Below are positions 16,258 to 24,213 of a DNA stretch of 44,683 nucleotides, piece after piece. Position 1 is the stretch's first letter. Each line of letters begins with the position of its first letter. Location of the stretch: positions 1-44,683 of the forward strand of contig JAHDEZ010000019.1 of the NCBI GenBank assembly GCA_020628425.1, written 5' to 3'. The position numbers and the translations under genes are program-made. The DNA comes from Hellea sp. (GTDB taxonomy: Bacteria > Pseudomonadota > Alphaproteobacteria > Caulobacterales > Maricaulaceae). The notes under the pieces were generated by a model. The model saw only the letters and a list, made by a program, of their open reading frames with translations. It was not told the DNA's origin and did not search any database.

Positions 16258-17193
16258 ATGACTGACACACCATTATCTTTAAAGAATATCTCGAAATCAT
16301 TTCAGGGAAAAAAGGCTGTTGATGACGTCTCATTTGATGTCAAACCGGGCGAGATTATCGGGTTTTTAGGGCCGAATGGCGCCGGGAAAACCACCTGTAT
16401 CCGCATAGCCTTGGGCCTAATCAAGCAAGATAGCGGTACGGCCTCATTATTTGGGCAGCCTCCTGGCCCCCATGCTTTCGGACGGGTCGCCTTTCTGCCG
16501 GAAGAGCGTGGTCTTTATAAAAAGCAGACAGCCCGGGAGTCTATCGCTCATATGGCGCGTCTGAACGGCATGAGCGCCAAGGAAGCTTTCCCTTTGGCTG
16601 ACCGGATGCTGGACAAATATGGACTTGGTGAGGCCAAGCGTAAAAAGAATAAAAACATGTCCAAAGGTATGGCTCAGAAAGTGCAATTATTGGCAGCCAT
16701 TGCCCATGACCCTGAATTTTATGTCCTGGATGAGCCGTTTTCCGGATTGGACCCGGTCAATCAGCAAGTCCTTGAAAACATGGTGCGAGAAATCGCAGAG
16801 CGCGGGCGGACGATCATCTTCTCGACCCATGTGATGGAACATGCCGAACGGCTTTGTAATCGTATTATTCTAATGAGCGGAGGCCGCAAGGTCTTTGACG
16901 GAACCACCGAAGAGGCTTTGGCGAAAGCGCCGCGCCGTTTGGTCATCAGTTCTGAAGATGCGCGCTTGAAAGATACGATTTCCGCTTTTGCTCACACTCT
17001 TACCGAACGGGATGATGGTGCCTTTGGTATTGAGCTCAAGCCCGACGCCGATAATCATTCTATTCTCGAGAAATGCGTCAATGCCAAAATCAAGCTCATG
17101 CGCTTTGAGCCGAAAAACGCGACATTGCATGAGGCTTTCGTGGCCCTTGTCGGTGAAAATGAAGCCGCGAAAATGCATGAGGGGGTCGTATAA
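16258..17193 (+). CDS. ABC transporter ATP-binding protein (NatA-like)
   Basis: A 311-residue ATPase. Walker A GPNGAGKTT is at 38-46, the Q-loop lies in AFLPEERGLY, the signature reads MSKGMAQKVQLL in place of LSGGQ, Walker B is YVLDEPFSGLDP, and the H-loop is STHVMEHAERL. The C-terminal extension is DUF4162-like. LLPEERGLY and MSKGMxQK are typical of the ABC-2 NatA-type exporters. ATG 16258 is taken as start; the upstream GTG at 16219 lacks support. The stop codon overlaps the permease start as TAATG, so they form one transporter. The substrate is unknown. Confidence 0.92.
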   Translation: MTDTPLSLKNISKSFQGKKAVDDVSFDVKPGEIIGFLGPNGAGKTTCIRIALGLIKQDSGTASLFGQPPGPHAFGRVAFLPEERGLYKKQTARESIAHMARLNGMSAKEAFPLADRMLDKYGLGEAKRKKNKNMSKGMAQKVQLLAAIAHDPEFYVLDEPFSGLDPVNQQVLENMVREIAERGRTIIFSTHVMEHAERLCNRIILMSGGRKVFDGTTEEALAKAPRRLVISSEDARLKDTISAFAHTLTERDDGAFGIELKPDADNHSILEKCVNAKIKLMRFEPKNATLHEAFVALVGENEAAKMHEGVV

Positions 17194-18623
17194 TGCTGCC
17201 GAAGATTAATATCCGAAGAACCTATCTCATCGCCCGCCGGGATTTCCTGGGATATATCAAGACCTGGGGGTTCTGGCTGTCTTTCCTGATGCCATTTGTG
17301 ATTTTTACTTTTGTTCTTTTGGGCTCGCGCATGGATATCAATGTTGAGCCTATGCGTTATGAAGCCATATTGGACGAAACGGGTCTGCATGCTGAAAACA
17401 TCAAAGAGTATGACAAGAAAAACAGGTTCCTACCCGGCACACCTAATTTGGAAAATCCGGCGAATGAGCGAACGCGGTATGTGGATCCGCCCGCAGATAA
17501 TATTACTGAGCTCCAGCTTTATTTAACGGGTGCAAAGACATTTATGGTGAATGATGAGCCGCAATCGCTCAGCGCATTGCTTCATATTTATGAGAAGGAT
17601 GGGAAAATCTCGGCGGATTACTGGAGCGCAAATGTGACGAATGAACGCCTGAAATCCGTTGCAAACCGCTACTTCAAAGTTGCGGCCGCAAGTGGCTATA
17701 TATCCGGCGCCAATAGTGAATTGCAGGGTGCCTATGACAAAATTGACGACCTCAACAAAAGCTTAAATCCTGAGGAAGAACTGACCCCGCGTAGAACCAT
17801 TTCGTTTCAGGCGTTGCGAACAGCAGAAAACAGCTCGATCAAAGCCAAAGCATTTAATGCCAACAAGCGCGCTGAGGACGGGGATCAATCTGTTACGTTA
17901 AACGACCAAATTCCAACATTGGTCGCTGTTGGCGCGGCTTTTCTGCTTTGGCTAACGATTTTTTCCGGGTCCTATATGCTGCTGACCTCCATGCTCGAAG
18001 AGAAGCTGAATAAGCTTCTGGAAATGATGCTCGCCTCGACGCGCATGTCAGAAATTATGGTCGGTAAATTACTGGGTGTTGCGGCTTTGACGGTGACGGC
18101 TATGCTACCTTATATTGTCCTGTTTGTCGGTGGGTCGGTTTTCCTGTCGCTGATCGTGGACCCTGCTATAGCGTCGGTCATTCTGGGGGCCATTACGCCC
18201 AAGCTCATCGTGTTTTTCTTTATCTTTCTTATACTTGGATATGTGTTTTATGGGGCGCTCTTCATCGCCGTCGGCAGCCTGGCCGAATCCATGCAGGACG
18301 CACAAACCATAACCACGCCAATTATCTTAATCCTGACAGCTTGCGTTATGGTTGTTCCTTTAGCTATCCGCTCACCAGATTCGCCCCTATTGGTCTTTGC
18401 ATCCTGGTTCCCGCTTAGTGCGCCTTTTGGGGCTTTGGCCCGTTTGCCGCAAGACCCGCCTTGGTGGGAACTGGCGCTGTCGGCCTTCTTCCTTTTCCTG
18501 TTATCTATTGTGGTGATCTGGCTCGCAGGCCGTGTACTCAGATATGGTGTGCTGTCTGGGGCGGGAATTAAAGGGGTAACGGACTGGATCAAGCGCGTGA
18601 TTTTTCGCCGCAAATCGGCCTAG
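17193..18623 (+). CDS. ABC-2 type permease (NatB-like)
   Basis: A 476-residue membrane protein. One TM helix near residues 20-45 is followed by a large periplasmic domain (about 50-235). Five to six helices follow (about 240-455), including the conserved cytoplasmic turn EEKLNKLLEMMLASTRMSEIM and GKLLGVAAL, typical of ABC-2 exporters with a NatB-like layout. It is translationally coupled to the ATPase through TAATG. A six-base-stem hairpin, AGAGGC-GTAAA-GCCTCT (18630-18646), follows the stop without a T-run, so read-through into COQ9 is possible. Confidence 0.9.
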   Translation: MLPKINIRRTYLIARRDFLGYIKTWGFWLSFLMPFVIFTFVLLGSRMDINVEPMRYEAILDETGLHAENIKEYDKKNRFLPGTPNLENPANERTRYVDPPADNITELQLYLTGAKTFMVNDEPQSLSALLHIYEKDGKISADYWSANVTNERLKSVANRYFKVAAASGYISGANSELQGAYDKIDDLNKSLNPEEELTPRRTISFQALRTAENSSIKAKAFNANKRAEDGDQSVTLNDQIPTLVAVGAAFLLWLTIFSGSYMLLTSMLEEKLNKLLEMMLASTRMSEIMVGKLLGVAALTVTAMLPYIVLFVGGSVFLSLIVDPAIASVILGAITPKLIVFFFIFLILGYVFYGALFIAVGSLAESMQDAQTITTPIILILTACVMVVPLAIRSPDSPLLVFASWFPLSAPFGALARLPQDPPWWELALSAFFLFLLSIVVIWLAGRVLRYGVLSGAGIKGVTDWIKRVIFRRKSA

Positions 18624-18657
18624 TGACGGAGAGGCGTAAAGCCTCTATATAAAGGTC

Positions 18658-19329
18658 ATGGAGACAAAGGCTGATAACCCGTCTGTCCAGGCACGGCGCG
18701 ATATTCTAACGGCTGCTTTACAGCATATTCCGTTTGACGGATGGACTGTGAAGTCTTTGAAACAAGCGGTTCAGGACGCAGGGCTGCCGCAAGGCGCAGA
18801 AGCGCTTTATTTCCCTGGAGGGGTCATAGAGCTTATCCAGTTCTGGTCGGAAGAGGGGGACCGTCTGGCGCTTGAGGCCATTGAGACGCGCAGTATGAAA
18901 AATATGCGTATCCGGGACAAGATTACCGAATGTGTCTGGATTAGACTGAGTCAAATGGACGGGCAGGAAGAAGTGGCCCGCCGGGCCATGTCACGTTTGA
19001 GCTTTCTGGATACGATTGGAAAAGCGCCGCAACATATCTGGGCCAGTGCCGATATGATTTGGCGCGCTATCGGCGACACGAGTACGGACGGTAATTACTA
19101 TTCTAAACGGACGATTTTGTCCGGTGTCATCGGCGCGTCAATTGTCAGTTGGTTGTCTGATATGTCAGAAGATAAGGCCAAAGCACGGGCATTCCTCGAC
19201 GGGCGTATTGACAATGTTATGCAGTTTGAAAAGGTCAAAGCGTCTGCACGGAAACGTCGAGCTGGCATGCCGAGTCCAACGGATATGCTCTCACGCCTGC
19301 GCTATCGCCGCAGACGCCGACGCTACTAA
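18658..19329 (+). CDS. COQ9 family ubiquinone biosynthesis protein
   Basis: A 223-residue protein with the COQ9 pattern: ARRDILTAALQHIPFDGWT at the N-terminus, AGLPQGAEALYFPGGVIELIQFW, and later IWASADMIWRAIGDTSTDGNYYSKRTILSG in readable blocks. It has a TetR-like helical fold. COQ9 binds lipid and assists hydroxylation/amination steps of ubiquinone synthesis at the membrane. The C-terminal end is strongly basic (RLRYRRRRRRY), which may favour membrane contact. It starts 34 bases after the ABC permease. The association with that exporter is positional only. Confidence 0.92.
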   Translation: METKADNPSVQARRDILTAALQHIPFDGWTVKSLKQAVQDAGLPQGAEALYFPGGVIELIQFWSEEGDRLALEAIETRSMKNMRIRDKITECVWIRLSQMDGQEEVARRAMSRLSFLDTIGKAPQHIWASADMIWRAIGDTSTDGNYYSKRTILSGVIGASIVSWLSDMSEDKAKARAFLDGRIDNVMQFEKVKASARKRRAGMPSPTDMLSRLRYRRRRRRY

Positions 19330-19336
19330 TTGAGTT

Positions 19337-20416
19337 TTACGACAAAATCCGATTAATGTGGCCCATCTTCCGTCCGGGTTTTGCCTCGGATTTCCCGTAA
19401 AAATGAACCCTGAGATCAGGATCCTCGCCCAGAGCCTCAAATTGATTGATATCCTCTCCCAAAAGATTGGTCATTTCGATGGCGTGTCTGGGTTGCAGAT
19501 TGCCTAATGGCCATCCTGTTATAGCGCGAATATGCAATTCAAACTGATCAACACATCCCGCATCCTGTGTCCAGTGACCAGAATTGTGGACCCTTGGCGC
19601 GATTTCATTCACAAGATAACTGCCGTCTTCCAGTTCGAAAAATTCCACGGCCAGTACGCCTACGTAATCCAAAGCTGTGAGGATTTGCAGGGCGAGTTCT
19701 CTGGCTTTACCGTTGTCACTTGGTGCCGGGCAGACACTCTTGTGTAAGATGTGATGCTGGTGGATATTTTCAATCAGGGGATAGGATTTCGTTTCGCCTG
19801 AGGTGCCACGGGCGCATATGACTGAGACTTCACGATTAAACGGAATAAAGGCTTCGGCGATGCACGACACTTTGCCCAGGGACTTTTTGCCCTCTAATGC
19901 CTCTGTCTCCGAACTGGCTATGACTTGTCCTTTGCCATCATATCCCATGCGACGGGTTTTAATGACACATTTTCCGCCGAGGACTTTGAAGGCTCTCTTG
20001 GCATCAAATTCGTTTTCAACGGGTTGAAACGGAGCCACGGGAACGCCGGCTTTTTCAGAAATAAAAGTTTTCTCATTGAGCCTGTCTTGCGCCGTATAAA
20101 GTGCTTCAATGGGCGGAAAGACAGGGGTTAACGCCGCAGTTGTTATGACGCTGTCTGTGGGGATGTTCTCAAATTCATAAGTGACGACATCGACCTTTTT
20201 GGCGAATGCTGTAAGCGCCGCGTTGTCATCATAGTCAGCAATTGTATGTTTCCAGGCAAATTGAGATGCCGGGCAATTTTCATCTGGGCAGTAAATATGG
20301 GTTTTATAGCCGAGGCGAGCGGCCGCGAGCGACAGCATCCGTCCAAGCTGACCGCCTCCAAAAATTCCGATAATGGAACCGCGCGGAAGAACCGGCTCAT
20401 TTTTGTCAGACGTCAA
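19337..20416 (-). CDS. purK: N5-carboxyaminoimidazole ribonucleotide synthase
   Basis: A 359-residue ATP-grasp enzyme of purine synthesis converting AIR plus bicarbonate to N5-CAIR. The N-terminal [20 protein letters not shown] and the ATP-grasp segments [27 protein letters not shown] and [17 protein letters not shown] are diagnostic. The start is a TTG at 20416 overlapping the purE stop as TTGA; there is no usable Met before the core. It is translationally coupled to purE. Confidence 0.96.
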   Translation of the reverse strand: MTSDKNEPVLPRGSIIGIFGGGQLGRMLSLAAARLGYKTHIYCPDENCPASQFAWKHTIADYDDNAALTAFAKKVDVVTYEFENIPTDSVITTAALTPVFPPIEALYTAQDRLNEKTFISEKAGVPVAPFQPVENEFDAKRAFKVLGGKCVIKTRRMGYDGKGQVIASSETEALEGKKSLGKVSCIAEAFIPFNREVSVICARGTSGETKSYPLIENIHQHHILHKSVCPAPSDNGKARELALQILTALDYVGVLAVEFFELEDGSYLVNEIAPRVHNSGHWTQDAGCVDQFELHIRAITGWPLGNLQPRHAIEMTNLLGEDINQFEALGEDPDLRVHFYGKSEAKPGRKMGHINRILS

Positions 20417-20898
20417 CTTACGGACTCCGAGACGCTTTCTGTTTGCTTTGCGCGCCAGACTGTCAGGGCCTTGTCGACATTTTTGTCATTCAGCGCGATT
20501 ATTGATGCCGCTAAAAGCGCTGCGTTCTTTGCACCGGAATTTCCAATAGCCAATGTTCCGACAGGCACGCCACCAGGCATTTGCGCAATCGATAAAAGAC
20601 TGTCGAGACCAGAAAGAGCTTTGCTTTGTACGGGAACCCCGAGAACAGGCAGGGTTGTCATGGAGGCAACCATGCCGGGAAGATGTGCGGCGCCCCCAGC
20701 GCCGGCAATGACCACTTGGAAACCAAGGGCTTTTGCTGACTTTGCAAAATCAAACAGGCGGTGAGGTGTCCGATGGGCAGAAACGACTTTAGCTTCAAAT
20801 GTAATTCCCAGCTCTTTTAAGATATCGGCGGCATATTGCATGGTTGGCCAATCTGACTTGGAACCCATTACAATCGCGACTTGTGAAGAATCACTCAT
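20413..20898 (-). CDS. purE: N5-carboxyaminoimidazole ribonucleotide mutase
   Basis: A 161-residue class I PurE with [20 protein letters not shown] at the N-terminus. It also has [16 protein letters not shown] with the catalytic His, the glycine-rich [14 protein letters not shown], and [20 protein letters not shown]. It converts N5-CAIR to CAIR. It is first in the purEK operon. The divergent gap to the GGDEF gene (144 bases) is AT-rich and must hold both promoters. Confidence 0.97.
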   Translation of the reverse strand: MSDSSQVAIVMGSKSDWPTMQYAADILKELGITFEAKVVSAHRTPHRLFDFAKSAKALGFQVVIAGAGGAAHLPGMVASMTTLPVLGVPVQSKALSGLDSLLSIAQMPGGVPVGTLAIGNSGAKNAALLAASIIALNDKNVDKALTVWRAKQTESVSESVS

Positions 20899-21042
20899 AT
20901 TGATTAATCGTCCTTACATAGCTGTGAGAAAGCGAAGCAAACTAAGGGTTTACGTTCTTAGGTCAAATCTAAATTTCAAAAATTTGGAAAATATTTCTTA
21001 ACGACAAAGTGGTAAACACCCCATAATTAAGAGGGGAACTTA

Positions 21043-21654
21043 ATGAACGTTTTAGTCAAACACGGCGAAACGGGTGAGGTTTCGCGCCTTCGTATAGAAG
21101 ATGCCAAAAAGCAGGAGAAGGATGTACTCTTAGCCGAAATAATCCGATTGCGAGCTTACATAAAAGACCTGGAACGGGCCGCGGACTCAGATACGCTGGC
21201 GCCGGTTTATAATCGCAGGGCATTTATCCGGGAGCTGACCCGGGCTCAATCCGTATTCCAGAGATATGAAATTCCGACGACGCTTCTTTTTTTGGATTTG
21301 GACGGATTTAAAGCCGTGAATGACCGGTTTGGTCACATAATTGGTGACGAATTACTTTATGACGTTGGTAATATCTTACAGCAAAACGTTCGGGACTGTG
21401 ACCTGGTGGCTCGTCTCGGCGGGGATGAATTTGGGATCTTACTGTTCAAAACGGAAATCGCCGAAGCAGAAAAGAAAGCGGCTCGTTTGGTGCGTCAACT
21501 TTCAGAAATTGAGATCAATATTTCAACGTCTTCATTGCAAGTCTCTGCCTCATGGGGGTGTGCGCCAGTAAGAGGCGGCATGACCCCGGAGCGTATCATA
21601 TCGGTGGCTGATGAGCGTATGTATCGCCGAAAGCGCATGAAAACGGCCGTTTAA
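21043..21654 (+). CDS. Compact cytoplasmic GGDEF diguanylate cyclase
   Basis: A 203-residue protein: residues 1-48 form a charged helix, probably a coiled-coil dimeriser, followed directly by a GGDEF domain. The active site GGDEF is at 126-130, with the product-inhibition I-site RDCD at 117-120, exactly five residues upstream. FLDLDGFKAVNDRFGH supplies the metal-binding Asp. Synthesis of cyclic di-GMP from GTP is therefore expected, with feedback inhibition. There is no sensor or membrane domain. The usual DxLTGLxNRR entry reads DTLAPVYNRR here. The RBS GAGGGG precedes the ATG. Confidence 0.92.
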   Translation: MNVLVKHGETGEVSRLRIEDAKKQEKDVLLAEIIRLRAYIKDLERAADSDTLAPVYNRRAFIRELTRAQSVFQRYEIPTTLLFLDLDGFKAVNDRFGHIIGDELLYDVGNILQQNVRDCDLVARLGGDEFGILLFKTEIAEAEKKAARLVRQLSEIEINISTSSLQVSASWGCAPVRGGMTPERIISVADERMYRRKRMKTAV

Positions 21655-21668
21655 TAATAAACCGAATG

Positions 21669-21905
21669 TCAGGCGATTATGTCGGGTGTGACTTGATTAT
21701 CGAGATATGTGATCTGATCTTTGATGGATAGTTTTATCTTTTTCATCCGACGAATTTTCAATACATCGACGACCCCCATTTCCTCAAGGGCTTTGATTTC
21801 GGTGTCGATACGCCGATGTTCCTCCTTGAGGTTTCTCAGAAGTTCCAGCATTTCTTCTTTTTGACGTTCTTCTTCGATATCGAAATCGTCGGGTGTGTCT
21901 GTCAT
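21669..21905 (-). CDS. YdcH (DUF465) family small protein
   Basis: A 78-residue acidic/basic coiled-coil protein. LKEEHRRIDTEIKALEE and LKIRRMKKIKLSIKDQI are the DUF465 signature (two helices with a turn). An acidic N-terminal extension (TDTPDDFDIEEERQKEE) is specific to this copy. No function is established for the family. A second member starts 129 bases away on the opposite strand. Confidence 0.85.
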   Translation of the reverse strand: MTDTPDDFDIEEERQKEEMLELLRNLKEEHRRIDTEIKALEEMGVVDVLKIRRMKKIKLSIKDQITYLDNQVTPDIIA

Positions 21906-21977
21906 TGATTCTTACCCATGTGGTAAAAGGGACTTTACGCAAAATTTTCCATACTGCAATCATGCCTGTAGTTCTAA

Positions 21978-22006
21978 GTGACATTAAGGTGAAAATATGC
22001 TATAGA
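21978..22006 (+). promoter_or_regulatory. Sigma-70-like promoter for the 55-residue YdcH gene
   Basis: -35 GTGACA (21978-21983), a 17-base spacer, and -10 TATAGA (22001-22006), 27 bases before the ATG at 22034. This is the best promoter match in the 128-base divergent gap between the two YdcH genes. Confidence 0.55.
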
Positions 22007-22033
22007 GTTCTTATACGAACATAGGAGGAGGAT

Positions 22034-22201
22034 ATGGGAGCAACGGCCTATCTGTTGGAACTACAGAACAAGCATGCAAGACTTGACGAAAAAATAAGAA
22101 AAGAATTGCGAAGCCCTTTGCCCGATTCATTACGAATATCCTCACTCAAAAAACAAAAACTCCATCTCAAAGAACAAATTTCTCAAGTTAAAACAGCCTG
22201 A
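22034..22201 (+). CDS. Second YdcH (DUF465) family protein, 55 residues
   Basis: A short gene with a very strong ribosome-binding site (AGGAGGAG, 4 bases before ATG). It encodes MGATAYLLELQNKHARLDEK, then IRKEL..., then SLKKQKLHLKEQISQ. The 'LxxxHxxLDxxI' and 'LKKxKLxLKxQI' halves are the DUF465/YdcH helical hairpin. It lacks the acidic N-terminal arm of the divergent paralogue. The SDR gene follows 84 bases later and has its own GGGGAGG site. The function is unknown. Confidence 0.85.
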   Translation: MGATAYLLELQNKHARLDEKIRKELRSPLPDSLRISSLKKQKLHLKEQISQVKTA

Positions 22202-22285
22202 ATCCGTCTGTCGTTTGCACGATTGACCCTGTATTTTCTGCTCGGTAAAGCCTAAAAGGCTGTCCGACATCAGGGGAGGTCCCGC

Positions 22286-23092
22286 ATGGATAAAAGAGTT
22301 GTGATCGTAACAGGAGGGGCGAAGGGCATAGGTCTCGCCTGTGTTCGCCGTTTCCTGGAAGATGGCTGTTATGTTGTGATCGCCGATCACGATGAAGAGG
22401 CAGGGGCGACGGCATTGCTGGAGTTTGAAAGCTTTGGTGAACGTGTCAAATATTTCGACTGTGACGTGTCTGATAAACTCTCCGTCCACAACCTTGTTGC
22501 GGAAACCATAGGCCTTTACGGTCAGATAGATGTGCTGGTCAACAATGCCGGTATCGCTCTCAAAGGTGGTATTACGGACATGGACGAAGATGTTTTTGAT
22601 AAAGTTCTCGCTGTTAATTTACGAGGCGCATTTCTGGTATCAAAAGCTGTCGTCACTCATATGCTTGAGGAAATTGACGGTCGTGAAGACAGGTCCCGGC
22701 TATCGGCGCGACCTTACAGCATAATCAATATGTCTTCTATCAATGACGAAGTGTCACTTCCTGATTATCTGGCATATACGGTGTCCAAAGGCGGACTGCG
22801 CCAAATGACAAAGTCTATGGCGTTGGAATTGGCACCCTATGGCATCCGGGTCAATGGTATTGGGCCGGGCAGTGTTAAGACGGCTATGTTGGCAAGCGTT
22901 GTTGATGACAAAGCGGCTAATAAAATAAAAAAGCGGACGCCCATGGGACGTCCGGCTTTACCAGAAGAAGTGGCCAGTGTGGCGTCCTTCCTTGCGTCAG
23001 AAGATGCCAGTTATATCACAGGTCAGATTATTTATGTCGACGGTGGCCGACTGGCTCTAAACTATATGATGGAACTGGAGGAAACGGATTAA
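22286..23092 (+). CDS. Short-chain dehydrogenase/reductase
   Basis: A 268-residue classical SDR. The cofactor motif TGGAKGIG is at 9-16, the structural NNAG is followed by IALKGG, and the catalytic Ser lies in NMSSINDE. The catalytic YTVSK supplies Tyr and Lys, followed by NGIGPGSVKT, and ITGQIIYVDGG lies near the end. It resembles the FabG/glucose dehydrogenase-like group; the substrate is not determinable. A short insertion (EEIDGREDRSRLSARP) precedes the beta-5 strand. The stop overlaps that of the convergent trcR gene by 3 bases. Confidence 0.9.
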   Translation: MDKRVVIVTGGAKGIGLACVRRFLEDGCYVVIADHDEEAGATALLEFESFGERVKYFDCDVSDKLSVHNLVAETIGLYGQIDVLVNNAGIALKGGITDMDEDVFDKVLAVNLRGAFLVSKAVVTHMLEEIDGREDRSRLSARPYSIINMSSINDEVSLPDYLAYTVSKGGLRQMTKSMALELAPYGIRVNGIGPGSVKTAMLASVVDDKAANKIKKRTPMGRPALPEEVASVASFLASEDASYITGQIIYVDGGRLALNYMMELEETD

Positions 23093-23748
23093 TCCTGGTT
23101 TGACGGCTTAAACAGATTCTCAAGCGAAACCTCCGGGGCCGGAGCGTCTGGAACTGTTTCTTCGACAGGCTTAAGCGTTGGGCTGGTATCAATCCCGGCT
23201 TTGGCATCCATGCGGGCTTTTTTATCCGCAGCTTTTCGAACCACCTCATCCAAATCGATCTGAGAACATAAACCCAAAGAAACAGGATCAGTTGGATTGA
23301 TAGTGCTCATCTTCCAGTGCGTCCGTTCACGGATAGCTGAAATCGTAGGCTTTGTTGTTCCGATCAGTTTGGAAATCTGACTATCTGGTATTTCCGGGTG
23401 ATTACGCACAAGCCAGGCAATCGCGTCTGGACGGTCCTGACGTCGCGATAGGGGCGTATAACGCGGCCCTTTTTTACGACCTTTTTTATTGGCCAGAGAC
23501 GTATTTTCAAAAACATTCGCCGTCAGAGTGTAAGTCGCGTCCTTTTCACCTCTTTCGATTTCCTCACGTACCAATTGACCATTGGCAATGGGGTCAGCGC
23601 CGCGAATACCGCTGGCGACGTCACCATCGGCAATGCCTTCAATTTCCAAAATGTGTAATCCACAAAAAATGGAAATCTGTTCAAAAGTCAGGGCCGTATT
23701 ATCGATCAGCCAAACAGCTGTTGCTTTGGGCATTAAAATTTGTGTCAA
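23089..23748 (-). CDS. trcR: TrcR/DUF1013 cell-cycle transcriptional regulator
   Basis: A 219-residue protein of the alphaproteobacterial DUF1013 family, whose Caulobacter member is the cell-cycle regulator TrcR. It is recognised by LMPKATAVWLIDNTALTF near the start, FCGLHILEIEGIADGD, and GPRYTPLSRRQDRPDAIAWL. These are followed by an HTH-like segment, DSQISKLIGTTKPTISAI. The start is TTG at 23748, with GGAGG five bases upstream; the internal ATG five codons later is 20 bases from that site. The family N-terminus also fits the TTG choice. A terminator hairpin and repeated heptamers lie just upstream. Confidence 0.9.
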   Translation of the reverse strand: MTQILMPKATAVWLIDNTALTFEQISIFCGLHILEIEGIADGDVASGIRGADPIANGQLVREEIERGEKDATYTLTANVFENTSLANKKGRKKGPRYTPLSRRQDRPDAIAWLVRNHPEIPDSQISKLIGTTKPTISAIRERTHWKMSTINPTDPVSLGLCSQIDLDEVVRKAADKKARMDAKAGIDTSPTLKPVEETVPDAPAPEVSLENLFKPSNQD

Positions 23749-23763
23749 TTTCGCCTCCTTTTG

Positions 23764-23836
23764 GTCCGAAATTCAGACATTAAAAAAACCCGGCTCAGCC
23801 GGGTCACTTTTATGGGAATTCGGACTTTTGTCTGAA
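23764..23836. repeat. Four TTCRGAC heptamers bracketing a hairpin in front of trcR
   Basis: Positions on the plus strand: GTCCGAA (23764-23770), TTCAGAC (23772-23778), TTCGGAC (23819-23825) and GTCTGAA (23830-23836). Each is TTCRGAC or its complement. The outer-left pair points outward and the right pair inward, with the GC-rich terminator hairpin centred between them. Perfect 7-base complementarity exists between 23764-23770 and 23819-23825, and between 23772-23778 and 23830-23836. This could be an operator array or, in the trcR leader RNA, a set of mutually exclusive helices. Confidence 0.6.
23782..23804 (-). terminator. Intrinsic terminator in the trcR upstream region
   Basis: Read on the minus strand: ACCCGGC, loop TGA, GCCGGGT, then seven T. 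It faces the direction of trcR transcription and lies 34 bases upstream of the trcR start. No minus-strand gene is visible upstream for it to terminate, so it could stop antisense transcription from the right or attenuate trcR itself. Confidence 0.8.
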
Positions 23837-23860
23837 ATCTGATTCTTAAATAAGCAATTT

Positions 23861-23890
23861 ATCCCGTTTGACAAGGGGATTCTCAGTATT
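23861..23890 (+). promoter_or_regulatory. Probable promoter of the DUF1192 gene with an overlapping dyad
   Basis: A perfect -35 TTGACA (23868-23873) sits inside the inverted repeat ATCCC-N10-GGGAT (23861-23880). The -10 is weak (TAGCGA-like, about 23891). Two GATTC methylation-type sequences (GANTC) lie nearby, at about 23841 and 23879, which in this lineage can link promoters to CcrM methylation. The -35 match is clear; the rest is tentative. Confidence 0.4.
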
Positions 23891-23935
23891 TAGCGACTGT
23901 ATCTAATTAATACATTCCATAAGAAAGGTCGCATT

Positions 23936-24112
23936 ATGGAAAAACCTGAGATGGAATTCCAAATAGGGGAAGACTTATACGGAATTTCAATTGATGAACT
24001 TGTGACGCGAATTTCAATTTTAAAGGACGAAATTGATCGCCTTGAGAACGAATTAGATAAGAAAAAACGAGAGAGATCAGCTGCTGATAATCTTTTTGGC
24101 TCCAGTTCCTGA
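23936..24112 (+). CDS. DUF1192 family small coiled-coil protein
   Basis: A 58-residue gene with AGAAAGG upstream. The product starts MEKPEMEFQIGEDLYGISID and continues ELVTRISILKDEIDRLENEL and DKKKRERSAADNLFGSSS. The 'SIDEL..RI..L..EI.RLE.EL..K...R.AAD.LF' pattern is the DUF1192 signature, a short coiled coil with a conserved AADxLF tail. Its function is unknown. It stands between trcR and rcdA, 101 bases before rcdA on the same strand, suggesting co-transcription. It is too short for many gene finders. Confidence 0.87.
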   Translation: MEKPEMEFQIGEDLYGISIDELVTRISILKDEIDRLENELDKKKRERSAADNLFGSSS

Positions 24113-24213
24113 CTGGCTTGCCCTTTGCATTCTGTAATGCGTATCCGGCTTTATCGCTAGAAAAATTGGGCAAATCCAGAGACACATGTAAGATATAAAA
24201 AGAGAATCAGTAA

